Source of the DNA: Spirogloea muscicola
Lineage: Eukaryota > Streptophyta > Zygnematophyceae > Spirogloeales > Spirogloeaceae
Direction of reading: 5' to 3'
Assembly (NCBI GenBank): GCA_009602725.1
Contig: WELB01000271.1
Span: 85,234-105,834, forward strand
Length of the DNA: 20,601 nt
Positions 1-9,796 of the stretch are shown one piece after another. The stretch's first letter is position 1. Each line of letters starts with the position of its first letter. The notes under the pieces were generated by a model. It saw nothing but the letters and a program-made list of their open reading frames with translations, had not been told where the DNA came from and did no database searches. A program made the position numbers and the translations under genes.

Positions 1-1
1 A

Positions 2-107
<106 letters not shown>

Positions 108-136
108 GGGAGGCGGGGGTCCGCCAGCAGCGTCAC

Positions 137-259
137 CTTGAGGAGCTTCAGCAGGGCGTCCTTGGGGAGCTTGTCGGCTCCGAGCCGCCTGCCGAGCTCA
201 GCCAGCCGCCCGTCGCCGGGCGCGGCCGCCTCCGCGCCCGCCGCTCGCCCCCGCGCCAT
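137..259 (-). CDS. First exon of a PDS5-like sister chromatid cohesion cofactor (partial)
   Basis: The minus strand opens at a start codon in a strong context (CCGCCATGGC) at 259-257 and reads 41 codons to a clean donor (AAG|GTGACG, intron from 136). After an Ala/Gly/Arg-rich leader, residues 18-41 contain [20 protein letters not shown] followed by LLK. Plant PDS5 proteins begin with the same kind of segment: LG-x-L, a short linker, then KD-S/A-L-x-KLL and an exon continuing into a Ser/Glu-rich helix. PDS5 is a HEAT-repeat protein that binds cohesin in the nucleus and controls its loading and release. The rest of the gene would lie to the left of the window. The match rests on about 24 residues, so another nuclear protein with a similar helical start is possible. 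Confidence 0.5.
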
Positions 260-560
260 GGCGGCTGCGCTGCCAACTCCCGCCGCCGCCGCCGCGCCGC
301 CGCGGCGATGGCTGCGCGCCAAGCGGCCCCCTCCCCTTCAATTTTGAGCCCGAGGGCGCCAAAAAGGGCCCAGAGCGCCAGCCTGGCACGTCACGTCCAG
401 TCCCAGTGCCGCGGGAACGTGTGATGGCGGACATGGTCTCACGGTGGGCGCCACGGCAGCCGCCACCCGCTACGTTCGGCAAGCGGTCCCCCGGCCGTGC
501 CGACGGGCGGTTGGCCTCCAGCCCCACGTTGTGACCTGGTGCAAGTGTTGTTCCTGCGGG
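260..560 (-). promoter_or_regulatory. Presumed 5' UTR and promoter region of the PDS5-like gene
   Basis: This GC-rich stretch lies immediately upstream of the proposed start codon and has no convincing coding signal. It is called a promoter by position only; I see no TATA box. It ends where the first retrotransposon tail begins near 577. Confidence 0.3.
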
Positions 561-576
561 CCGTCAGGGACAGAAG

Positions 577-845
577 AAGTGGCACTCCCAATGGGGGCAA
601 GGGCTGCGAAAAGCCAGCCCAAAAAGAATTCACAAAGGTTCAGAGGGGCCTAAGAGCGGTGAGCAGCTACAAAGGGGCCTGAGGATGCAATGGTAAAACA
701 GGGAGAGGATGGATCACTCAATAAGTACGAGTGAGGAGCCTCAGATCCGACAGACGAGCTGCCGGGAAGCTATCACCCTGACGAAAGCCAGAGCCCGCAG
801 CGAGAGCACGGCCAGCTCGCAGATGCAGAGCGTGGGACAGGGCCC
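577..845 (-). mobile_element. 5'-truncated non-LTR retrotransposon tail
   Basis: On the minus strand, bases 845-718 encode the end of the retrotransposon ORF (HALHLRAGRALAAGSGFRQG, then SDLRLLTRTY and a stop at 718). About 140 bases of 3' UTR follow. This UTR carries the family hairpin at 601-620 (GGGCTGGCTTTTCGCAGCCC on the minus strand) and ends near 577 in CACTTCTTC. The reverse transcriptase and everything 5' of the last ORF segment are missing, as expected for incomplete target-primed reverse transcription. It is a dead copy. Confidence 0.75.
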
Positions 846-850
846 CCAGC

Positions 851-906
851 TGTGCTTGCCTTTGTACTTGGCCATTTGGCCTACATTTGTTTCTGATACA
901 CGAAAT
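851..906 (+). repeat. Short dispersed repeat, GGCCATTTTGGCC family, copy 1
   Basis: The segment reads TTTGTACTTGGCCATTTGGC followed by a TTTGTTTCTGATACACGAAA-like end. Related copies lie at 1348-1389 (minus), 11996-12046 and 19707-19758 (plus). The core is a partial inverted repeat. It sits directly between two retrotransposon tails. Whether it is an independent SINE-like repeat or a further piece of the same elements cannot be decided here. Confidence 0.6.
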
Positions 907-917
907 CCTCCAGCAAA

Positions 918-1100
918 GAGAAGAAAGTGCTCGCCCATTGAGGACAGGGGCTGGAAAAGCCAGCCCAAGAAAGAATGAACAAAGTACGAGAAGCGGCCCA
1001 GGGGAAGCGCTAGGTAAAACAAGCACAAAAAGAAACAAAGCAGCTACGAATCACTCAGTAACCCCTGCTAAGCAGCCACAGATCAGAGATGCTAGGCTCG
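918..1100 (-). mobile_element. Retrotransposon tail, 3'-UTR subfamily 1
   Basis: Minus strand: the end of the ORF (SDLRLL-type ending with a stop at 1057-1055) is followed by a UTR containing GCGCTTCCCCTGGGCC and TCTCGTACTTTGTTCATTC, and then a perfect 7-bp hairpin GGGCTGG/CCAGCCC at 948-966 with a 5-base loop. The UTR ends in GGGCGAGCACTTTCTTC at 918-934. Close relatives are at 11311-11490 (minus), 10397-10570 (plus) and 12400-12622 (plus). Only about 180 bases of the element are kept. Confidence 0.8.
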
Positions 1101-1162
1101 CCCCAGCTCCTGGGAGCCGCTTCAGGGAGAACTTTCGTGCATTTGAACCAAACAAGGCTACA

Positions 1163-1347
1163 TAGACTGGTGGCTGTGAGAGGCCAGCCCAAAGGAATGG
1201 ACAAGGTCTGAAGGAGCCGGATGGTGCAGAAAGCAAGGTGCTAAGTGCTAAGACGGCAGCAAGAGGACTCTCAGTAACCTCGAGTCAGTCGATGCTATTC
1301 AGAATAGCTAGCAGGCGGGTAGACACCGCCCTGACGGAAGCCGGAGG
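1163..1347 (-). mobile_element. Retrotransposon tail, 3'-UTR subfamily 2
   Basis: Minus strand: a decayed ORF end (ASGFRQGGVYPPASYSE, with a premature stop, then LTRGY and a stop at 1273-1271) is followed by a UTR with GACCTTGTCCATTCCTTTGG and the hairpin GGCTG...CAGCC at 1172-1189. The same UTR type recurs at 11130-11195, 12265-12345, 13960-14010 and 19605-19700. The element is truncated at 1347, exactly where the GGCC-family repeat starts. Confidence 0.75.
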
Positions 1348-1389
1348 CGTATCTGAAACCAACGAAGGCCAAAATGGCCAGTACAAAGA
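1348..1389 (-). repeat. GGCC-family dispersed repeat, copy 2
   Basis: Minus-strand copy of the repeat at 851-906: TTTGTACTGGCCATTTTGGC followed by CTTCGTTGGTTTCAGATACG. It abuts the truncated end of the subfamily 2 tail with no spacer. Confidence 0.6.
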
Positions 1390-1587
1390 TCTATTGCCGC
1401 TTCAAGCGGCACTAGAAAGAAAAAAAGTGGCTCTCCCCAAAGCGGGCAATATGAGAGGGAGGCCAATTTCGAGCCTTGCAAAAGTCCCGGTAACGGGGCA
1501 ATGTCAATTTGGAAGAGCTTTTTCTATGAGCAACAGCAGCCATGGCATGGCCTCCTCGCAAGTGCACTGCGTGAGCGTGGGACCGTT

Positions 1588-1810
1588 GAAGAAAAAGGTG
1601 GCTTACTTAAATGGGCAAGGGCTGTGAAGAGCCAGCCCGACAGAAACTGACAAGGTCCGAAAGGGCCAAAAGCGCTTCTTCAAGGCTTGCCCGGTAGGAT
1701 GACCACTTAGTAATCTCTAGTGAGGAGCCGCATATCAGAAAGACTAGCAGCCGAAAGCAAACCCCCTGACGAAAGCCAGAGGCTGCAGCTAGAGCACTGA
1801 AGTAAGCTCA
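1588..1810 (-). mobile_element. Diverged retrotransposon tail
   Basis: Minus strand: the ORF end is recognisable as LWLSSGGLLSAASLSDMRLL, then TRDY and a stop at 1707, followed by a UTR with the hairpin GGGCTGGCTCTTCACAGCCC at 1619-1638. The sequence has diverged from the other subfamilies, suggesting an older insertion. Confidence 0.65.
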
Positions 1811-1885
1811 TTCCAAGGGGGCGAGGTTTGTGAAAAGCCAGCCCGAAACCACTGGACAAAGGCCGAAGGGGCTCAGCAGCGCTGA
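1811..1885 (-). mobile_element. Short retrotransposon 3'-UTR fragment
   Basis: Minus strand: GGCCTTTGTCCAGTGGTTTC, a GGGCTGGCTTTTCACAAACC hairpin relic whose 3' stem arm has decayed, and CTCGCCCCCTTGG. It resembles the subfamily 1-3 tails and lies directly behind the preceding copy, consistent with one insertion into another. Confidence 0.5.
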
Positions 1886-1999
1886 GTACGAGAGTTGAGC
1901 GCTGCAAATTCGGAGTGGGTCACTTATGAGCCTGCAATCGTCAGGCAAGAAGGGGTCATAGCACGTTGCACGTGTAGGCGACAGCAGGGCGGAGGGAGG

Positions 2000-2690
2000 G
2001 AGAGTGTGGGAGGCTGGCAGGCAACAACGTGGACACCTTCCCATATGCTTACAGCCCAAACACCAAAAGGAATAAGTATAACTCGTTCGCGGCGCAAAAC
2101 CGTCATTCCGCTTACATACCCTGTTGCCTGTGCCGATTGCAAGTCCCATTGACCTCTCACCCTGTCCAAAGCTGGCCCACCTTAGACGTAAAGAAGGACC
2201 CAATCGCTTGTGCCGGAAATCAGGATTCAAGAGACGAGCATGCGCATGGGTCATAGTAGCACCTCTGCAACCGACAGCTTCCGGACGAAGGGCCCCATTA
2301 CTTCTGAGACCCGCTATGCCGTGAAGGTGGCCGAACAGAAAAAGTTGCACAAGTACAAGGACCACCCGGCGGGTGATACCTTTTACCCCCTGGCCATGGA
2401 TATCCATGGGTATTACGGGGGTCGGTGGTCCTCGTTACTTTCGCTGCTGGCCTCTCAAGCTGACCAGCAGCCCTTCCCGATGGCTCGGTGCCTCTGAGTC
2501 TTGTTTCCTGTTACCGAATGCGTTTATCCATGTGCTTACAGCGGTCCTAGGCGATTGCTTTGCATCGCCGGGCTGGTCGCGCCCTTGCAGCAGCCTCTGA
2601 TTTGCGCAGCGGGGTTGCTCTTCCTCCCCTCAGCTCATCTGACTTCCTACTGCTGACACGGGGGTAATGAGGGCGCCCTGTCTGCCTAGC
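2000..2690 (+). mobile_element. Decayed carboxy-terminal ORF segment of a non-LTR retrotransposon
   Basis: This is the longest coding remnant of the element family in the window. Around 2310-2430 the plus strand encodes RYAVKVAEQKKLHKYKDHPA, then GDTFYPLAMDIHG. Further on, in a shifted frame, YRMRLSMCLQRS appears near 2510-2550, and a degraded LTSYC-stop-HGGN ending near 2640-2670. The same order (K-rich helix, F-x-PLA-x-D-x-HG, RMRLxxxLQRS, SDLxLLxRGY) occurs at 10680-11081, 11446-11760 (minus) and 19890-20248. Frameshifts and stops make it a pseudogene. The clade cannot be fixed without the reverse transcriptase domain. Confidence 0.65.
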
Positions 2691-2692
2691 CT

Positions 2693-2775
2693 TTGGCTCC
2701 GTTATGAACACCTGTATGCATCTGGCTGGCAGTATACAGCCAATTCTTGAATATCAGCAGCCGCATTCTCTCTAC
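2693..2775 (+). mobile_element. Retroelement 3'-UTR, subfamily 4, copy 1
   Basis: The stretch TTTGGCTCCGTTATGAACAC ... ATGCATCTGGCTGGCAGTAT ... CAGCAGC resembles segments at 12636-12700 and 16955-17035, which share GTGGCTCCGCTGA, TGCACCTGGCTGGCT and CAGCCGCT. It carries the same GGCTG...CAGCC pair as the other tails, with a longer loop. Confidence 0.45.
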
Positions 2776-2789
2776 GCCACCTCCTTCCT

Positions 2790-4090
2790 CACTGTCATTT
2801 GCCTCATAGATTGTCATTCGCCATGTAAGCAGTCCTCCTTCGATTGTTGAGGGTCCTCTGATTCTTGGATGCATCCATCATTCTCTCTGAAAGTAGCGGC
2901 ACTGAGACACTGCACAGCACATGCAACTGTCAGCGGGCTCCAGTGCAATACAACTCCTTCCATCTGACCACTGAGCGGCATAGAAGGTCAAACCAGCCCC
3001 ACTCGTGTCGCTAACAGCACATGTCAATCTCAAAGCCGTTCACCATGCGAGATATATCGGCTAGAAGTTGGGATTCTCAATGGCTGTCGCTTGAGCTGCT
3101 TTGATCTCTGAGCTCCTCCCTCTTGGCATTAGAGAGAAATCTAAAGGAGAGCAGAATGTAGATAAATGAGTTGTATGACCTCCAATTATACATCAGACAC
3201 TATTAGGTCTCCGATAGCGAAGCAAAGCCTTGAGGTGATAGCGTCCACCAAATCCACCTCTTGTTTTAGCATGTATGCGTGTATGCATGCTTGCATGCAA
3301 AGCGCGGATTTAGGAACCGACACAACGACATTGAGCTGTCTTAGTTCATAAATCGTCCGTGTGCATTTCTCATGCAATGGTTGCAGTATGACGACACTTA
3401 CCAGGCGATATGCAGCAGAGTGGCACTGGTGAACAGCTGTCTGCATGTAGTAAACGCTGAGACCATGGCGCTCTGGTGCGCATGCATTCAACTGCTGGAA
3501 GGGTGCTCAACAATACGGCTTGGTGGCTGGCTTACGCTTAAGCACGGCCTAGTCCAAAAGACGGTGCTCTAGCCACTGCTTCTGTAACAGTATATACATA
3601 GCTGGCATGTCAATGCACCAGCCATGGCTTGACAGATGCCCGAAGATTAGACACTTCGTCGGGCTGACATTAGTTGCACTGTCAATGCCGCAGGAACGGC
3701 TTGACAGGAACCTGGAGACGGAATATTGCAAGAGGCTAACGACCGGGTTGCTCGGTAAGTCATTTCCTCGAGCTGAGAAACGCGCAACTAGGGGTTATTG
3801 CACGGGACAACGTGGTGCTGCGCTGGATCATCGACGGGAGGCGACCCCTGGAGGGACTACCTCAACGGCACCGTTAGTGGACGTTGACGCGGAAACTGCT
3901 GCCGCCAGCCCATTGGTAGTCGACCCTTAGTGGCTGTTGACAGAGCAGACTGGTGGTTGACGGAAAGGGACAAAGTATTGGTGATGGCCGTCTGCTGGTG
4001 TGATATGTTGGTATAGACCATTGATGGCCATCGACAAGTCGTGGACGGGTCGTCGACGTGTATTTCCATCTTTGCCATTTATTCCACAGG
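2790..4090. other. Intergenic stretch with no recognised gene
   Basis: Only short ORFs without family signatures occur here. Visible minor features are an alternating GTATGC/CATGC patch at 3270-3300 and three TTGAC-containing segments between 3878 and 3960. No retrotransposon tail was recognised. Confidence 0.5.
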
Positions 4091-4330
4091 GGCCGGTAGG
4101 GCCTGGATGTGGCGAAACCCGCACTCCATCGGGCTATTTAGGAGAAATGCAAGATGGGAGTTGGGGTGAGTACTTGATCTACCCTCTGACCCCATCTTGC
4201 CACTGCAGCAACCGTTGCGACTTCAGCATTGCAAGCCCATCTCATGGCCTTCCCCGCTGTGCTTGCTCTGCTGGCAAGAACCCAGGCTTGGCGATCCGCA
4301 GCACTTGTTACAGCTGCAGCCTTTTTATGA
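4091..4330 (+). CDS. Possible terminal exons of an unrecognised small gene
   Basis: An acceptor-like TTTATTCCACAG precedes an open frame beginning GPVGPGCGETRTPSGYLGEM. It can be joined in phase from 4165 to 4209 across a GTGAGT...CTGCAG gap of 43 bases. The second part encodes an Ala/Leu-rich hydrophobic segment (HLMAFPAVLALLARTQAW) and stops at 4328-4330. It would converge on the ferric reductase gene. Against it, the gap is shorter than all 17 introns modelled in the two good genes (87-389 bases), no start exon is visible and I do not recognise the product. Confidence 0.15.
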
Positions 4331-4442
4331 GGCAAACCGTAACATCAGCTCCAAGCTGGAATCCGCTATTGATGATGAATATACGAGTAATGAAGATGAG
4401 GTTTTGTTGGCTTTTGAGTGGCTTGTTGAGATTTTTAATGGC

Positions 4443-4447
4443 TTACA
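4443..4447 (-). terminator. TGTAA polyadenylation-like signal of the ferric reductase gene
   Basis: The minus strand reads TGTAA about 130 bases beyond the stop codon at 4579. TGTAA is the usual polyadenylation motif of chlorophyte algae. The pentamer occurs often by chance, so this is a positional call. Confidence 0.35.
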
Positions 4448-4578
4448 ACAAAACAAGATAGTGCGCATCTACCAATCTTCAATGCTTGATCGTCCAACAC
4501 TGATCCAGAACCGTGGCTCGAGAGGGTCAACTCAGGAGCTACTAATGGTGAAAGGGAGCATCTTTCAAACGTTGGAGA

Positions 4579-7500
4579 TCATAGCTCAAAACTTGCACTG
4601 TGGAAGTTGAACACTGGCTTCCTTCCTCCAAATACAGGCCACGCTGTGTACTCATAGCAGGCACGGGCTACATCGTTGTTCATACCAGCAGGTCCACTTA
4701 CTATGACTCCGATGCTGGCACGATTAGCAGCAGTACTTGCAACTTTTTCAAATATGTCTGCAAGGACAACAATAATGGTCACTGGTGTTGCGATTGTAAA
4801 GAAAAGGAGATGCTTTACGCGACAGCACTCAATTAGCTACATTAGAGAGACACAATCTGGGTTTCGCGAAAACCAGATTGCATGCCATTGCTCAATCAAG
4901 CCTTGAAGTTCAACGCAGGGAACACTGTATGCGTACCATTCCACAAAGGCCTGAAGCCCCGCGAGATTTCGAATTGGCGTGATGCTTGCTCCCTCAGTGT
5001 GAAATGTTCCGTTGGCTTCATGTGTAGTAAGTCCTGACCTGTTGCATCTTTTCCAGTAATTGGCTGTACCTGTTTGCGTACATCCCAGAAGAATTAGAGT
5101 CTTCCTTCTCAATTGAGATGTCAATTGAACATCATGATTCGAAATCGCGATAGAACTCAGCTGGTCTGAAAGTGAACATACGTATTGCTGCACGCACATA
5201 GTGAAAGCTGGCGAAGATCCTTGATAGAGTATCATGTTCAGTCACTTCTGCCCTTTTACCTGCTTGTACGTTGAGGGAAGTAGGAGATACCACAGCGTGC
5301 TGCCAAGAGCGATCGCTACTATAACAGCTGCCAAGAAGCCGGCCAAGACAGATAATGCCGTCTCGGCAGTCGTCAAGATCTTGCTATCGTGGTCGTAGTG
5401 CCAGATGAGCAGGCGGATGGAGACAACGAAGACGAAAAATGCAACCGCATGGCAAAAGACCGTGAAGAAGAAAGCAGGTACACCATAGCCTGCGGCATCA
5501 AGGAGAGGCACAATGTCAAAAGAGGTTCTAATGAGTTCCTGCTATTGACATCAATTTTTAAGTAGCAGTAGCGCACAAAAATGCACAACATGAAGGTACA
5601 CCTTGCCCAACTTTGGCGTGCATTGGTTGGCAGTCGTCCCAGTGGCGCTTCACAGACACGGTACTTTTCCCCCGCTGGCCCGCCTCTACTTCAGAAGCTG
5701 TGATTCTTGTCACGTGGAGCATCAGCTGCACTTGGACTCGCTCCTGCAGCTGTGGACAAATGGCGGGCCAGTCCAAGAAGGCGAGGTTGTGGAAGTCCTC
5801 TTCATTGCGCACCGACCAGACCAGCGTCACGCGCGATGGCAACCTGTCAATGCATGACAAGAGCTGCATATGCTTTATTGCAGGTCTCCGTTAAGTCCTG
5901 CAATGGTGGATTGCTTCCGTAACTGTGTAGCATGATGGGGCACTGCAGTACATGAAGTAGAAGGCATGCCCATGTGAGCACGTCTAGCAATTTACAACAA
6001 GCCTGGGAAGTCCAACTGGGTCGACAGAAAAGAAAGGCAATAAAAATCTGAAGTAGTGCTAGATCCTTATGTGTCTAAAGCCCACCAAATATGGTGGCCC
6101 CCATGCCTCGCATGCCCAGCGGAGCTTTGCAATGAACATGCTCAAATATACTTGCCAGATGTCGGCGTTCTACACAGTCAGAACATGCATGACATGGTCT
6201 GGATTGAGCACATCTGCATATGTTGGACTCACTGGGAATCAACTGAAGAGCAGCGATGAGCCAAGTCCATCATAAGTGAGTACAGTGGGGTGATGCCGAT
6301 GCCGCCTGCCACCAACAACAGTTCATCATACCTGCCAGATAGATACGTGCAACCAGCAGCACGCAAGCATCAGCAGCCAGCTTGGCTATAAATACTCTCT
6401 TAGTATGTGCATGATAAACACTAAGAGGGCAGCGCAGATAACGCAGGAGAGCACTGACTCTTGAAGGTTTGCAGAAATGGTCATATTGATGCGTGCTATA
6501 TCTAGAATAGAAACAGATTATGACGACTCACTTGGCAAAAAAATCTTGCTCTTGCCCATAAGGACCCTCAGCTTTTAGCCACAGCGGATCATCTCGATGG
6601 GTCTCCACATGGGAAGCCAGCTTCTTAGTCCAACCGCCAATTGATTTCATAGTAACTTTCAAAGACATATTTCCATCTAAAGGGCTGGAGCATATGCTGA
6701 AGGGGTGCCACTGCAGGCGAGAGATTAATGGCACGTTGATGAATATGATATCCAATGCCTTGTATTGCACGCCTGCATCTTGCAAACCGATAGTGCGATC
6801 AATATGCGGCAGTCCGAAGCGTTTCTAGTGCTTTGCGTGTCAATGTCTCTACTCAAAGTCAAAGTTAGGAGATCCTGGACGATGGGCATGAAATATCTGA
6901 AGAAAGTGCATTGATGTAGCCAACATAAAGAGTCACCTGCTCAAGCACACGACAATCCTGTATGTCTATGCAGGAGACTGGATTTCACTAGGACTCAGGC
7001 AGAGGCCTCATAGTAGGCTGGCAGTCACTTGCAGAAGCACTTTCAGGTCGACTGACCTGTTGCAAGTGGAATGACTATTTCCAGGCTCCCATCCTCCAGG
7101 ATGGTAAGACAATCAGCCTTCACCAAGTTCCAGGATTGAATTGCTCGTGTCACGCGATCGAACGCAAAGCAGGTGAGCCCAGGTAGGATGTACAGAAGGG
7201 CCCAGGCGCCAAGATGGAGGGTCACAAAGGCAATATACGGAATATATAACTGCACACGGCAACGGGCATTGTAAGGCCCGACTCCTTACTCTTACACGCA
7301 AGCTTGTGCAATGGAAGCAACAGCGTCACAACAATAAGACTCAGGCATTGGTGGATTGAAGTGACTGTATGCGAAGCAAAGCCCCACGGAGCACCTCCAC
7401 CTGAGCAACTAACAGTAGCATCTGCAGTAGCTGGCGCAGGCAGTGCTCTTAGAAAGGCGAGTCCTGAGCATTCAGTTTTAAGCACTGGTTGGCCTAGCTT

Positions 7501-9418
7501 ACAAAGTGAAGGTAGTAGAAGAGCTCAAATCTCCTTCGACGCACAATGGCAATAGACGAGCAAAATATAATGAGCAGCATCAGGAGGGCAATGGCACCAG
7601 GCAGGCGGGAGACTCCATGCGGCTGCCACTGGGATATCTGCACAGGCACGCCCAGTTGACGCATCTAAGACGTGCAACTCTGGTGCTTACTTGGCACGCA
7701 GGATAAGTAGCTTGTCTATCCTCCTATCAAGCTGAACTTTCCATACAACTGCTGCTTTCTTTGTCACATAGAAGGAAGCATACAATCTATCTCTCTCAGA
7801 AGCGTCAGTCTTGTGGATGTCAGAGTTCGTGATCAGATTGGCCTTGGGTCTTAAGCAAGACGCCTCACCTCCTTCCATAGACGCCCTTCGTCTATCCACG
7901 CAGTCAAATAGCCCACTCCATGGCAGGACATCAGTAGCACATGTGCCTGGCAGAGCCATCTGTGGTACTTGACGGCCTGCTCATACGGAATGCCACAGAG
8001 CCTGAGGATGGCTGATCCTCGCGTGGCAGGGATGAAGATTAGAACCAGCAGCATAAATCCCACCCAGCCGATGTCTTGGCAGATATGTTCCCAGATCCAC
8101 TGGTATCTGTTTTGACCACAAAAGGACATGGCGCAGATGCACTGACTTATCGACAGGGACAACAGCAAGAAGTGACACAGTCGACAAGAGCAAAAGCGAT
8201 CAGCCATAGCTATACAGCCGCACAAGTAGTTCACAAGCAAATGAGCACTAGCAGCATGCCTGCAGACTGGTGTTTAGATGAGTCAGGCTGCTAGCCACTC
8301 ACTCGCTCGCGCCAGGCAAGCTGAATGCAACGGCGCTGGCAACTCAGGAGTCAGGTCGGCTGACATTTCTTACTTTGGTTTCTTGGTTTTGAAGCTGGGC
8401 GAGTTGGCTCGGTGCAGCCTGTCGGTGACGTGCTTGGAGATGGCGTATGCCACGAGCGCAATAAATACACAGGCCCAGAAGCATTCCGCCACCGACAGGG
8501 GCCCAAAAGGGCTTCTTGGAAGGAGGAGAGCTCGCCCCGTGCGAGACAGCTTCTCGCGCATGCCACCTTTCCTGCATCAATGTCGCTGCAGATATGAACA
8601 GAGGCAAAAGAGGCGAGCAAGAAGGGGCACCGATCAGGAACTTGGTAAAGATGGCACACTAAGGGTGCAAGCATCAGCCAGCGATGCTCTTGAACAAGTA
8701 GGCACGTTGGCATACAACTCACCGTCTGCTCCTACTCGACTTGGGGATGGCGAAGTATAGGGGCGCCAGAAACACGATGAGGTACAGCGGGACCATGTAC
8801 ATGACAACATATCCTTCTGCAAGTCAACTTCGAGAGCCTGCACTCAGCAGAGGCCTCAGGATATCCTAGCTGCGAGCATCCGTCTCTAGCAATGAACAGC
8901 TAGCAAGGGATGCTGCAGGTGCGACGTCTGTGATGGCTGGAGTCTCAAGCTTACCCTCGCCAAGCAGCCACCGCGAAGGCTCCACGGTTAAGGGCTTCCA
9001 GATTTTGTCATACGACCACTCGACAGGGTACACGAACCACGCAAAGACGAACCAGATCCAAGCCAGCCAGCTCGTGGCGAGAATTGCGGTCGCGGCCCTG
9101 CACACGGAAAGCGAACCAGTCAAGGTGTGCGCCGCACGTCGAGCAGGGCGGACGAGCGTACAAGCGTTTCCTACCTACATTGGCAAGAAACCAAGCCACT
9201 GGGCATGCGGCTGCAGGATCACGACATGGAGCTGCCCGATCGCAACACGGTTGCTCATCTTCAGAGTTTCGCTGGGATGCCGGGGCTCACAGCCGAAGGA
9301 CGGGCGATCCCTCAGGCGCCAGTGCGTCGCCGAGCGGGGCAGCTGGCAGGCCGCCGGGTTGGGCAGCTGCCTTGGCGGGTGGAGGCCCGAGCTCCACGGC
9401 AGGGCCGCCGGCCGCCAT
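4579..9418 (-). CDS. FRO: FRO-family ferric-chelate reductase (NADPH-dependent, membrane-bound), 13 exons
   Basis: Exons (minus): 9418-9291, 9097-8955, 8816-8723, 8571-8374, 8106-7869, 7637-7503, 7249-7057, 6772-6532, 6331-6233, 5843-5602, 5489-5260, 5033-4937, 4757-4579. All introns are GT-AG, phases agree, and the join gives 738 codons, close to plant FRO lengths. The first exon codes a Pro/Ala-rich leader. Membrane segments lie near residues 44-66, 94-114, 149-166, 201-214, 281-299 and 316-340. The ferric reductase core has ATRGSAILRLCGIPYE (215-230), His236/His250 and His311/His324 spaced as haem ligands, HPFS at 399-402 for FAD, EGPYG (445-449) and VAGGIGITP at 464-472 for NADPH. Two more helices (576-599, 615-641) split the nucleotide domain, as in plant FRO. 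The end has GVIVSGPAGM and a FHSASFEL tail. There are no EF-hands, so it is not a respiratory-burst oxidase. It passes electrons from NADPH across a membrane to ferric (or cupric) chelates. Which membrane is unknown. Confidence 0.93.
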
Positions 9419-9540
9419 GGCGCCCAGCTCGGTGAGGCAGTAGCACCCAGAGCTGCGCTGCCGTGACCTGCTGCTACTGACTGGGAGGCGGGAGAAAGCA
9501 GGCGCGCCGTGTACATGAAAGGAAAGGGTGGCCAAATCAA

Positions 9541-9561
9541 GCCAATACAAGGAAAGCCAAT
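9541..9561 (-). promoter_or_regulatory. Pair of CCAAT-type boxes upstream of the ferric reductase gene
   Basis: Two GCCAAT hexamers 15 bases apart (9541-9546 and 9556-9561, ATTGGC on the coding strand) lie about 125-145 bases upstream of the start codon at 9418. CCAAT boxes are bound by NF-Y and work in either orientation. Assignment is by position and motif only. Confidence 0.3.
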
Positions 9562-9796
9562 AAAACCAGGGCGGCGCCCGGGGAGATCAACAAGGGGACG
9601 GACGCTCGGACGCGAGCGGGTGGTGGCGAGCTGGCTGAGGAGCTGCGGGGAGCGTGAGCTTGCCTGCCGGGGGCGCGTGGGTCGGGCGTGCGGGCCGGGG
9701 GGGTAAGCTTGTCGTCATACGCGCATCCGCTCGAAGGAAGTACTGTACTGTGCACGGGATCCGCAAGGCTTGCTCGCATATTAGTGGTGCCGAAAG

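Noticed and set aside
1808-2407. A 199-codon minus-strand open frame
   Set aside because: It runs antisense through a plus-strand retrotransposon remnant that has clear family motifs, and itself shows none.
4579-9418. Identification as a respiratory-burst NADPH oxidase
   Set aside because: No EF-hands are present, and the paired helices inside the nucleotide-binding half, overall length and motifs match the FRO branch.
8930-9466. A 178-codon plus-strand frame
   Set aside because: It is the shadow of exons 1 and 2 of the ferric reductase on the opposite strand.
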